Origin: DAOTEJ01 sp035454085
GTDB taxonomy: Bacteria; Pseudomonadota; Gammaproteobacteria; Burkholderiales; Burkholderiaceae_F
Reading direction: 5' to 3'
Length of the DNA stretch: 7,269 nucleotides
Assembly: GCA_035454085.1 (NCBI GenBank)
Contig: DAOTEJ010000105.1
Span: 1-7,269, forward strand
Under the pieces are notes generated by a model. The model was not told the DNA's origin. It ran no database searches and saw only the letters and a program-made list of their open reading frames with translations. Positions 1-6,159 of the stretch are shown here, one piece after another. The stretch's first letter is position 1, and every line of letters begins with the position of its first letter. The translations under genes and the position numbers were made by a program.

Positions 1-36
1 GGGCAGGTGCTCGCCCTGATCGAGGAGGCTGCATGA
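1..36 (+). CDS. C-terminal end of an unidentified upstream gene (partial)
   Basis: The window opens inside a reading frame that gives GQVLALIEEAA and stops at TGA 34-36. Nine of its eleven sense codons end in G or C, as in the clear genes of this window, and the stop overlaps a downstream ATG in an ATGA arrangement. Eleven residues are too few to name a family. The frame could be chance, but base composition and the overlap favour a real gene end. It is in the same frame as the pirin gene at 94 but separated from it by TGA at 34-36 and at 67-69. Confidence 0.5.
   Translation, partial: GQVLALIEEAA
22..28 (+). promoter_or_regulatory. Shine-Dalgarno sequence GAGGAGG before the 18-codon ORF
   Basis: GAGGAGG lies 4 bases before ATG 33 and is the longest match to the Shine-Dalgarno consensus that I noticed ahead of any start in the window. 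It falls in the Glu-Glu codons of the upstream gene end, so it could be coincidental, but it is the main reason to take the small ORF seriously. Confidence 0.4.
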
Positions 37-89
37 GCGAGCCAGGCCACCCCAAGCGCGAATCACTGAGCGCGCAGCGCGCAGGGTAG
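33..89 (+). CDS. Possible 18-aa small ORF or leader peptide before the pirin gene
   Basis: ATG 33 overlaps the upstream stop (ATGA) and opens MSEPGHPKRESLSAQRAG, ending at TAG 87-89. The peptide is hydrophilic and basic, with no membrane segment or Cys. It has a GAGGAGG 4 bases upstream. Its last codons contain the AGGG (83-86) that probably serves the pirin gene, and its stop is 4 bases before the pirin ATG, so translation of the two could be coupled. Thirteen of 17 codons after the ATG end in G or C, somewhat less than in the neighbouring genes. It could be a real small gene, a leader, the remnant of a longer gene, or chance. I do not recognise it. Confidence 0.33.
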   Translation: MSEPGHPKRESLSAQRAG

Positions 90-93
90 ATCC

Positions 94-966
94 ATGAGCA
101 CCCTGCGCATCGAATCCCGCCGCGCCGACCTGGGCCACGGCCTGGTGGTGCGCCGCGCCCTGCCGCACGCGCATGTGCGCAGCGTGGGCCCCTTCGTGTT
201 CCTGGACCACGCCGGCCCGGTGGTGCTGCCGCCCGACACCGGCCGCAGCGCCGACGTGCGCCCGCATCCGCACATCGGCCTGGCCACGGTGAGCTACCTG
301 CTCAGCGGCGCGGTCATGCACCGCGACAGCCTGGGCGTGGAAATCATGATCCGCCCCGGCGACGTGAACTGGATGACGGCGGGGCGCGGCATCGCGCACT
401 CCGAGCGCTTCGAGGACGAGTCGGTCTTCGCCGCGCCGGGCCTGGAGCTGCTGCAGGCCTGGGTGGCGCTGCCCGAGGCCGACGAGGAATGCGAGCCCGC
501 CTTCGCGCACACGCCGCTGGCCGAGCTGCCCGTGCTCGAGGCGCCCGGCCTGTGGCTGCGCGTGATCGCCGGCACGGTGGCCGGCCTGACGAGCCCGGTG
601 CGCACCCGCTCGGCGCTGTTCTACGCGCACGCGCGCATCGCGGCCGGCACCGCACTCGCCCTGCCTGCCGATTACACCGAGCGCGCGGCCTATGTGGTGG
701 CGGGGCGCATCGAGTCCGGCACGCTCGCCGCCGAGGTGGGCGAGATGCTGGTGTTCGAGGCGGGCGTGCCCGCCGCGCTCACCGCCACCGAGGACGCCAC
801 CGTGATGCTGCTGGGTGGCGAGCCGCTCGGGCCGCGCTTCGTGTGGTGGAACTTCGTGTCGAGCCGCCGCGAGCGCATCGAGCAGGCCAAGGCCGACTGG
901 GCCGCGGGCCGCATCGCCCTGCCGCCGCGCGACCGCGAGGAATTCATCCCCCTGCCCAGCCGCTAG
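94..966 (+). CDS. Pirin family protein (bicupin)
   Basis: This is a 290-aa protein of normal pirin length. The pirin signature is plain: HPHIGLATVSYLLSG at 58-72 followed by HRDSLG (76-81), GIAHSE (99-104) and QAWVALP (121-127). His58, His60, His102 and Glu104 match the four metal ligands known from human pirin and E. coli YhhW, so an Fe(II)-type site should be intact. The second cupin (about 165-255) ends in the usual GGEPLGPRFVWWNFVSS. Family members include quercetin 2,3-dioxygenases and redox-responsive cofactors, but the substrate here cannot be read from sequence. The protein is expected to be cytoplasmic, with no signal peptide. ATG 94 is chosen because AGGG (83-86) sits 7 bases upstream and the frame is closed by TGA at 67-69. 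The gene converges with the ABC gene and shares the bases of its stop codon with it. Confidence 0.95.
   Translation: MSTLRIESRRADLGHGLVVRRALPHAHVRSVGPFVFLDHAGPVVLPPDTGRSADVRPHPHIGLATVSYLLSGAVMHRDSLGVEIMIRPGDVNWMTAGRGIAHSERFEDESVFAAPGLELLQAWVALPEADEECEPAFAHTPLAELPVLEAPGLWLRVIAGTVAGLTSPVRTRSALFYAHARIAAGTALALPADYTERAAYVVAGRIESGTLAAEVGEMLVFEAGVPAALTATEDATVMLLGGEPLGPRFVWWNFVSSRRERIEQAKADWAAGRIALPPRDREEFIPLPSR
963..966. other. CTAG shared by two convergent stop codons
   Basis: The pirin gene stops at TAG 964-966. The minus-strand ABC gene stops at the complement of CTA 963-965, also TAG. The palindrome CTAG therefore supplies both stops, and the two coding regions overlap by 4 bp tail to tail. No intergenic space is left for a conventional terminator, so transcripts from both sides probably run into the opposite gene. 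Confidence 0.93.
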
Positions 967-2879
967 GCCGGGCGGGCCTCGGCCTCGGCGGCGGCGGCCT
1001 CTTCGCCGACTTCCTCGCCCAGGAAGCCGCCGCTCTGGTGCTCCCACAGGCGCGCGTACAGCCCGCCCTTGGCGAGCAGGCTGCGGTGGTCGCCTTCTTC
1101 GACGATGCGGCCGCGGTCGAGCACGATCAGCCGGTCCATCGCCGCGATCGTGGAGAGCCGGTGCGCGATCGCCACCACCGTCTTGCCTTCCATGAGCTTG
1201 TACAGGCTGGTCTGGATCGCGGCCTCGACCTCGCTGTCGAGTGCGCTGGTGGCCTCGTCGAGCAGCAGGATGGGCGCGTCCTTGAGCATCACGCGCGCAA
1301 TCGCAATGCGCTGGCGCTGCCCGCCACTGAGCTTCACGCCGCGCTCGCCCACGTGGGCCTCGTAGCCGGTGCGGCCCTTGAGGTCGGCCAGGCCGCCGAT
1401 GAACTCGTGCGCCTCGGCGCGGCGCGCGGCGGCGATCATCGCCTCCTCGCCGGCGTCGGGGCGACCGTAGAGGATGTTGTCGCGCACCGAGCGGTGCAGC
1501 AGGCTGGTGTCCTGCGTGACCATGCCGATGTGCGCGCGCAGGCTGTCCTGCGTCACCCGGGCGATGTCCTGCCCGTCGATCAGGATGCGGCCCTGCTGCA
1601 CGTCGTAGAAGCGCAGCAGCAGGTTGACCACCGTGCTCTTGCCCGCGCCCGAGCGGCCGATCAGGCCGATCTTCTCGCCCGGCCGGATGGTGAGGTTCAG
1701 GTGCTCGATCACCGGCCGGGCCTCGCTGCCCTTGGCCGTGGCGTACGAGAAGCTCACGTCCTCGAAGCGGATCTCGCCGTGCGGCACGGCAAGCGCGCGC
1801 GCATCTGGCGCGTCCACCACCGTCTGGTGGCGCGACAGGGTGGCGATGCCGTCCTGCACCGTGCCGATGTGCTCGAACAGCGACGCCAGCTCCCACATGA
1901 TCCAGTGCGCGATGCCGTTGAGCCGCAGCGCCATGGCGCTGGCCGCCGCCACCGCGCCCGCGCCCACCTGGCCCTGCGACCACAGCCACAGCGACAGCGC
2001 CATGGTCGAGCCGATCAGCATCACCGACAGGGCCTGGTTGATCTGGTCCACCCAGGTCACCAGGCGCATCTGCTGGTAGGCGGTGTCGAGGAATTCGGCC
2101 ATCGCGCTGCGCGCGTAGGCTGCCTCGCGATGGGTGTGCGAGAACAGCTTGACGGTGGCGATGTTGGTGTAGGCGTCGGTGATGCGCCCGGTCATCAGGC
2201 TGCGCGCGTCGGCCTGCGCCTGCCCCACCTTGGCCAGGCGCGGCACGAAGAACCACAGGGCGAGCACGTACAGGCCGAGCCAGGCCAGGAAGGGCGTGAG
2301 CAGCCACAGGTCGAAGCCCGCCAGCACGCCGATCAGGGTGAGGAAGTACACCAGCACGTAGACCAGGATGTCGGCGCCGATCATCCAGGTCTCGCGCACC
2401 GCGAGCGCGGTCTGCATCAGCTTGGTGGCGATGCGCCCGGCGAACTCGTCCTGGAAGAAGCCCATGCTCTGGCCCAGCAGCTGGCGGTGGAACTGCCAGC
2501 GCAGCCGCATCGGGAAGTTGCCGGCGATGGCGTTGAAGCGCATCAGCGCCCAGGCCGCCGTCACCACCAGGCTGGCCACCAGGGCCAGCGCGAGGAGGCT
2601 GAGCGTGTGGCCGTGGCGCGCCCAGAGTTCGGCCGGAGGCACGCTGCCCAGCCAGTCGACGATGCGGCCCATGAAGGCGAACAGCAGCGCCTCGAAGGCG
2701 CCGATCGCCGCCGCGAGCAGGGTCAGCGTGGCCAGCTGCGGACGCACGCCGCGCGTGCATTCCCACAGGAAGGCCAGCAGCTTTGGCGGGGCCGGGGCGG
2801 TGGCGCCGTCCGGATAGGGATGGATCAGCTTTTCGAAATGCTTGAACACGGGTGCACGGAAGCGGCCGGCAGCGGCCAT
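963..2879 (-). CDS. ABC exporter half-transporter (fused membrane domain and ATPase)
   Basis: This is a 638-aa type IV (MsbA-like) ABC exporter subunit, expected to act as a homodimer or heterodimer in the inner membrane. A cytoplasmic N-terminus of about 45 residues precedes hydrophobic segments near 48-68, 92-112, 168-188, 191-211 and 283-303, with a less clear sixth near 307-327. The ATPase has every core motif: A-loop Tyr379, Walker A GRSGAGKST (408-416), Q-loop Gln456, signature LSGGQ (517-521), Walker B ILLLDEATSALD (537-548) with catalytic Glu542, and switch His573. The substrate cannot be inferred; lipid and drug exporters share this layout. The tail (622-638) is acidic and low-complexity, rich in Glu and Ala. 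The start is uncertain. ATG 2879 gives the longest frame, but GTG at 2849-2847 (Val11, before FKHFEKLIHPYPD) gives a 628-aa protein, and neither has a visible Shine-Dalgarno. Confidence 0.95.
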   Translation of the reverse strand: MAAAGRFRAPVFKHFEKLIHPYPDGATAPAPPKLLAFLWECTRGVRPQLATLTLLAAAIGAFEALLFAFMGRIVDWLGSVPPAELWARHGHTLSLLALALVASLVVTAAWALMRFNAIAGNFPMRLRWQFHRQLLGQSMGFFQDEFAGRIATKLMQTALAVRETWMIGADILVYVLVYFLTLIGVLAGFDLWLLTPFLAWLGLYVLALWFFVPRLAKVGQAQADARSLMTGRITDAYTNIATVKLFSHTHREAAYARSAMAEFLDTAYQQMRLVTWVDQINQALSVMLIGSTMALSLWLWSQGQVGAGAVAAASAMALRLNGIAHWIMWELASLFEHIGTVQDGIATLSRHQTVVDAPDARALAVPHGEIRFEDVSFSYATAKGSEARPVIEHLNLTIRPGEKIGLIGRSGAGKSTVVNLLLRFYDVQQGRILIDGQDIARVTQDSLRAHIGMVTQDTSLLHRSVRDNILYGRPDAGEEAMIAAARRAEAHEFIGGLADLKGRTGYEAHVGERGVKLSGGQRQRIAIARVMLKDAPILLLDEATSALDSEVEAAIQTSLYKLMEGKTVVAIAHRLSTIAAMDRLIVLDRGRIVEEGDHRSLLAKGGLYARLWEHQSGGFLGEEVGEEAAAAEAEARPA

Positions 2880-2895
2880 CAGGAGCGGGAGGCGG

Positions 2896-2901
2896 ATGAT
2901 A
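2896..2901 (-). promoter_or_regulatory. Candidate -10 element TATCAT for the ABC gene
   Basis: On the minus strand TATCAT matches TATAAT at five of six positions and stands out in a GC-rich stretch. A transcript starting about 7 bases downstream would have a leader of only about 10 bases to ATG 2879, or about 40 bases to the alternative GTG at 2849. The expected -35 region lies in the N gap, so the promoter cannot be completed. Confidence 0.35.
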
Positions 2902-2908
2902 CGGGCGC

Positions 2909-3008
2909 NNNNNNNNNNNNNNNNNNNNNNNNNNNNNNNNNNNNNNNNNNNNNNNNNNNNNNNNNNNNNNNNNNNNNNNNNNNNNNNNNNNNNNNNNNNN
3001 NNNNNNNN
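2909..3008. other. Assembly gap of 100 N
   Basis: Exactly 100 N separate the ABC gene from the right-hand operon. A round 100 is the usual convention for a scaffold gap of unknown size, so distances across it are not reliable. Reading frames that run through it are artefacts. Nothing can be said about its content, although the flanks suggest that little is missing. Confidence 0.98.
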
Positions 3009-3020
3009 CGGGCGCGCCCG
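3009..3020. repeat. 12-bp perfect palindrome at the gap edge
   Basis: CGGGCGCGCCCG equals its own reverse complement and starts at the first known base after the gap. The last seven known bases before the gap (2902-2908, CGGGCGC) equal its first seven. As all-GC self-complementary DNA it could hinder sequencing or assembly. It could also be an operator between divergent genes, but nothing besides its symmetry supports that. Confidence 0.75.
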
Positions 3021-3030
3021 CGTCGGCTCG

Positions 3031-3036
3031 TAGAAT
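3031..3036 (+). promoter_or_regulatory. Candidate -10 element TAGAAT for the MBL-led operon
   Basis: TAGAAT matches TATAAT at four of six positions, including the key A2 and T6, in an otherwise GC-rich region. It predicts a transcript start near 3043 and a leader of about 30 bases to ATG 3074. The ATG at 3035 overlaps this hexamer, which argues against translation starting there. A -35 would fall at or inside the gap edge and cannot be judged. Confidence 0.4.
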
Positions 3037-3073
3037 GTTGCGCCACGCCCTTGCGCGCCGCGCGCCTCCTTGC

Positions 3074-4162
3074 ATGAACCCCCAGGCCCACCAACTCGAG
3101 TTTCCCTGGAGCACGCCGCCCGCGCCCGGCAGCTGGCACACGGTCGCGCCGGGCCTGCACTGGGTGCGCATGCCGCTGCCTTTCGCGCTCGACCACATCA
3201 ACCTCTGGGTGCTCGACGACGAGCTCGACGGCGTGCGCGGCTGGACGGTGGTGGACTGCGGTGTGGCCACCGCGCCCACGCAGCAGGCCTGGCGCGCGAT
3301 CTTTGCCACGCACTTCGCGGGGCGTCCGCTGCTGCGCGTGGTGGCCACGCACTTCCATCCCGACCACCTGGGCCTGGCGCACTGGCTGTGCGCCGGCGGC
3401 GACGACGCGCGCTGGCAGGCGCCGCTGCTCGCCAGCGCCGGCGAGTACGCCACGGGGCGGTACTTGTCGCAGCTCACCGGCGCGGCGGGCGAGCAGGCCG
3501 GCGAGCGCGCCGCGGCCTTCTTCCGCGCGCACGGCGTGAGCGACGAGGCCGGGCTGGCGATGCTGCGCGCGCGCGGCGGCAGCCACTACGCGAGCCTGGT
3601 GCCGGCGGTGCCGCCGAGCTTTCACCGCCTGTTTCCCGGCGGCGCACTGGCCATCGGGCCGGCCGGCGCGCGGCGCGTGTTCCACCTGATCGCGGGCTAC
3701 GGACACTCGGTGGAGCACTTGTCGCTGCACTGCGCGGAGGATCGCCTGCTGATCTCGGGCGACATGGTGCTGCCGCGCATCTCGACCAACGTGAGCGTGT
3801 TCGACATCGACCCCGAGGCCGACCCGCTGCCGCTCTATCTGCGCAGCCTGGACCACTACCTCATGCTCGCCGCCGACACGCTGGTGCTGCCTTCGCACGG
3901 CCTGCCCTTCCGCGGCCTGCATGCGCGCGTGGCGCAGCAGCACGCGCACCACGCGGCGCGGCTCGAGGAGGTGCGCGCCGCCTGCGTCGAGCCGCGCAGC
4001 GCGGCGCAGGTCGTGCCGGTGCTCTTTGCGCGCGCGCTCGACATGCATCAGCTCGGCTTCGCGCTGGGCGAGGCCATCGCCCACCTGCACGCGCTCTGGC
4101 GCGAAGGCCGCCTGCAGCGCACGCGCGGTGCCGACGGGGTGTTCCGCTTCCAAGCCACCTGA
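3074..4162 (+). CDS. MBL-fold metallohydrolase
   Basis: This 362-aa protein has the full metallo-beta-lactamase-fold zinc ligand set: the HFHPDH motif (His93, His95, Asp97, His98), His211 in GYGHS, Asp230 in SGDMV and His275 in PSHG. About 110 residues separate HxHxDH from the third histidine, including a largely helical insert near 135-190. The region after about 285 is helical and may form the winged-helix cap seen in LACTB2-like members. The glyoxalase II/LACTB2-like family hydrolyses thioesters, lactones, phosphodiesters and others; the substrate here is unknown. No signal peptide is seen, so it is probably cytoplasmic. I chose ATG 3074 (MNPQAHQLEF) over ATG 3035, which would add 13 residues with no family character and overlaps the likely -10. 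No clear Shine-Dalgarno is visible. It is the first gene of a likely four-gene operon. Confidence 0.92.
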   Translation: MNPQAHQLEFPWSTPPAPGSWHTVAPGLHWVRMPLPFALDHINLWVLDDELDGVRGWTVVDCGVATAPTQQAWRAIFATHFAGRPLLRVVATHFHPDHLGLAHWLCAGGDDARWQAPLLASAGEYATGRYLSQLTGAAGEQAGERAAAFFRAHGVSDEAGLAMLRARGGSHYASLVPAVPPSFHRLFPGGALAIGPAGARRVFHLIAGYGHSVEHLSLHCAEDRLLISGDMVLPRISTNVSVFDIDPEADPLPLYLRSLDHYLMLAADTLVLPSHGLPFRGLHARVAQQHAHHAARLEEVRAACVEPRSAAQVVPVLFARALDMHQLGFALGEAIAHLHALWREGRLQRTRGADGVFRFQAT

Positions 4163-4171
4163 GGGTTCGAG

Positions 4172-5242
4172 ATGCACCGTTGCTCGCTCGTGCTCGCCGC
4201 TCTGTGCGCGCTCATGTTCGGCCTGCTCGCGCCGTCGGCGCGCGCCCAGGCGCCCGCCGCGGCCGCTGCGCAGTCGCCCGCGAGCGTCGAGCGCTACGTC
4301 GGCACCCTGCCTTGCGCCGACTGCAACGCGATCCGCAGCGAGCTGTGGCTCGGCCCCGTGGGCGCCGACGGCCTGGGCCGCTTCCGGCTGCGCGACACCT
4401 ACCTCGCCACGCGCGAGGGCGACCAGGTGTTCGAGTCCTCGGGCCAGTACCGCCTGATCCGGGGCGATGCGCGTGCCTCGGGGGTGGCGGCGGTGGACCG
4501 CATCCGCCTGATCCTGGGCTCGGATCAGGACCGGCGCAGCTACGCGCGCCTGTCGCCCTCGGCGCTCGAAATGCTCGACCGCAGCGAGCAGCGCATCGCC
4601 AGCAAGCTCGACTACAAGCTGCTGCTCGCCGCTCCCGACGCGCGCACCCCGGCCGAGCTTGCGCCGCGCCAGCTCTATGCCGGCATGCTGAGCGCGCGCG
4701 CGGATCAGTGGTGGCTCGCGCCCTGCGGCGGCGGGCCGGCGCTGCGGCTGCGCGACGTGTCGCCCGAGGTGGTGATCACCGCCGTGCTCGGCGACCTGGG
4801 CTTCGGCCGGCGCGTGCCAAGCATCTACCTCGAGGCCTTTGGCCGGCCCTACGAGCAGGGCCAGGTGGTGATCGACCGCCTCAACCGCGCGGGCATCGAG
4901 ATGGGCTGCCCCCAGGAGCGTCCGCTGTGGCAGGCGCAGGGCAACGAGCCCTTCTGGACGCTGCGCGGCACGCCGGCCGGCACCACGCTCACGCGCCTGG
5001 GCCTGCCCACCATCACCGTGCCGCCCGCGCAGTTCAGCTGGACCTGGCGCGGCGGCCGGCCCGACCGCGCCGAGGCCTTGGTCAACGTTCGCACCGAGGC
5101 GCGCTGGCTCTCGGCCAGGTTCACGCCGCGCATCTGCCGCGACACCATGGCCGACGCCGCTTTCGGCTGGACCGCCGAGGTGAAGCTCGATGGCAAGGCC
5201 TACGCGGGCTGCGCCTTCCTGGGGACCGAGAGCCTGCCTTGA
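4172..5242 (+). CDS. Secreted NlpE-like / COG3650-like two-domain protein
   Basis: This is a 356-aa exported protein. The N-terminus has a basic start, a hydrophobic core (about 5-20) and a signal peptidase I site after APSARA (residue 25). No cysteine there sits in a lipobox, so it should be soluble and periplasmic. Residues 41-52 (RYVGTLPCADCN) match the NlpE/copper-resistance N-terminal motif, with CxxC at Cys48 and Cys51. Residues about 251-350 carry WQAQGNEPFW (253-262) and FTPRICRDTMADAAFGW (317-333), the pattern of the uncharacterised COG3650 family. The middle (about 165-245) I do not recognise. The mature part has six Cys (48, 51, 185, 246, 322, 347), enough for three disulfides. NlpE in E. 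coli is an outer-membrane lipoprotein that signals surface and copper stress to Cpx; that role cannot be carried over here. GAGGG (4161-4165) lies 6 bases before ATG 4172, and the gene follows the MBL stop by 9 bp. Confidence 0.82.
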   Translation: MHRCSLVLAALCALMFGLLAPSARAQAPAAAAAQSPASVERYVGTLPCADCNAIRSELWLGPVGADGLGRFRLRDTYLATREGDQVFESSGQYRLIRGDARASGVAAVDRIRLILGSDQDRRSYARLSPSALEMLDRSEQRIASKLDYKLLLAAPDARTPAELAPRQLYAGMLSARADQWWLAPCGGGPALRLRDVSPEVVITAVLGDLGFGRRVPSIYLEAFGRPYEQGQVVIDRLNRAGIEMGCPQERPLWQAQGNEPFWTLRGTPAGTTLTRLGLPTITVPPAQFSWTWRGGRPDRAEALVNVRTEARWLSARFTPRICRDTMADAAFGWTAEVKLDGKAYAGCAFLGTESLP

Positions 5243-6159
5243 GTGCCGGCGCCGCAGCGCGGCCCTGGGTGGTCGCGCGCATGGTGGGCGCGGCCGCGCT
5301 GTGGGGCGGCGCCTACATCGCCGGCCGCGGCCTGGCGCGCGGCGTGCCCGTGCTCACGGCCGCGGCGCTGCGCTATGCGATCGCCGCGCTGGCGCTGCTG
5401 GCCGTGCTGTGGGTGGTGGAGCGCGGCTGGCCGCGCGGCCTGCGCCGCCACGCGTGGGGCCTGGCGGCGCTGGGCTTCACCGGCGTGTTCGCGTATTCGC
5501 TGTGCTTCTTTTCGGCCCTGCACCACATTCCGGCCAGCCGCGTGGCGCTGATCATGGCGGCGAACCCCTCGCTCACCGCGCTCGCCGGCGCGCTGTTCCT
5601 GGGCGCGCACCTGCGCGCGCTGCAGTGGGCGGGCGTGGCCCTGGCGCTGGCCGGCGCCTGGGTGGTGATCAGCGACGGCGCGCCGCTGCAACTGGCGGGC
5701 AGCGTGGGCCTGGGCGAGGCGCTGAGCCTGGGCATGGCGCTGCTGTGGACGGCGTACACGCTGGTCGGCCGCCGCGTGATGGCCGACGGCAGCGTCTCGG
5801 CGCTCGCCGCCACCACGGCGGCTGCGCTCATCGGCGGCGCGGCCCTGGTGGCGGCACTGCTGGTGCACGCGGCCCTGGTCCCCGAGGCGCGGGCCTGGCC
5901 CGAGCTCGACGCCGTGCAGTGGGGTGCGATGCTCTACATCGCGGTGCCGGCCACGGCGCTCGCCTTCGTGTGGTTCTACGACGGGGTGCGCGTGCTGGGT
6001 GCGGCGCGCGCGGCGGTGTTCAACAATCTGGTGCCGGTGTTCGCGGTGCTCTTTGCCGCGGCGCTGCTGGGCGAGGCGCTGCCCCCGGCGGCGCTGGTCG
6101 GCGGCGTGATGACGCTGGCCGGCGTATGGCTCACCAACAGGACGATCCATGTCGCATGA
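5239..6159 (+). CDS. EamA/DMT-family transporter
   Basis: This is a permease of about 306 aa with two homologous EamA halves (about 16-145 and 157-298) and ten likely membrane segments. The halves show their ancient duplication: NPSLTALAGALFLGAHLRALQWAG (109-132) repeats as NNLVPVFAVLFAAALLGEALPPAALVGG (262-289). LWGGAYIAGR (21-30) is the usual first-helix motif. DMT carriers export amino acids and other small metabolites from the cytoplasm; the substrate is not readable. The start is uncertain. TTG 5239 overlaps the preceding stop as TTGA and gives a family-typical 306 aa. ATG 5281 gives 292 aa and would clip the region before helix 1. GTG 5269 is a third option. No strong Shine-Dalgarno precedes any of them, which fits translational coupling. 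The frame stays open for about 2 kb upstream through the two preceding genes, but that stretch is a GC shadow. Confidence 0.88.
   Translation: MSAGAAARPWVVARMVGAAALWGGAYIAGRGLARGVPVLTAAALRYAIAALALLAVLWVVERGWPRGLRRHAWGLAALGFTGVFAYSLCFFSALHHIPASRVALIMAANPSLTALAGALFLGAHLRALQWAGVALALAGAWVVISDGAPLQLAGSVGLGEALSLGMALLWTAYTLVGRRVMADGSVSALAATTAAALIGGAALVAALLVHAALVPEARAWPELDAVQWGAMLYIAVPATALAFVWFYDGVRVLGAARAAVFNNLVPVFAVLFAAALLGEALPPAALVGGVMTLAGVWLTNRTIHVA
6139..6142 (+). promoter_or_regulatory. Shine-Dalgarno AGGA that fixes the metC start
   Basis: AGGA lies 6 bases before ATG 6149, inside the last codons of the EamA gene. It supports ATG 6149 as the start of the lyase. The ATG at 6156 that overlaps the EamA stop is out of frame and gives only eight residues. 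Confidence 0.6.

Noticed and set aside
965..979. Hairpin AGGCC-GGGCG-GGCCT just after the pirin stop as a terminator
   Set aside because: The stem has only 5 pairs, there is no T-run after it, and it lies inside the ABC coding sequence. GC-rich coding DNA yields many such short inverted repeats.
981..1020. Short repeats of GCC/GGC-type triplets
   Set aside because: They encode the Glu/Ala-rich tail of the ABC protein and need no explanation as a repeat element.
3035..3073. Earlier ATG that would add 13 residues to the MBL protein
   Set aside because: It overlaps the likely -10 hexamer TAGAAT and has no ribosome site, and MLRHALARRAPPC has no family character.
489..3077. A very long plus-strand open frame opposite the ABC gene, running through the N gap
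   Set aside because: It lies antisense to a gene with every ABC motif, gives a low-complexity product rich in Arg, His and Ala, and crosses unknown bases. It is a shadow of GC-rich codon bias.
2879..4177. Minus-strand open frame opposite the MBL gene, extending into the gap
   Set aside because: It is antisense to a gene with intact metal ligands, its composition is Arg/Ala/His/Val-biased, and it depends on N bases for its end.
3070..5238. Open frame continuous with the EamA gene for about 2.1 kb upstream, which would make a 1029-aa fusion
   Set aside because: The upstream part overlaps the MBL and NlpE-like genes in another frame and translates to Arg/Ala/Gly-rich sequence with no family motif. 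Only the part from about 5239 looks like protein.
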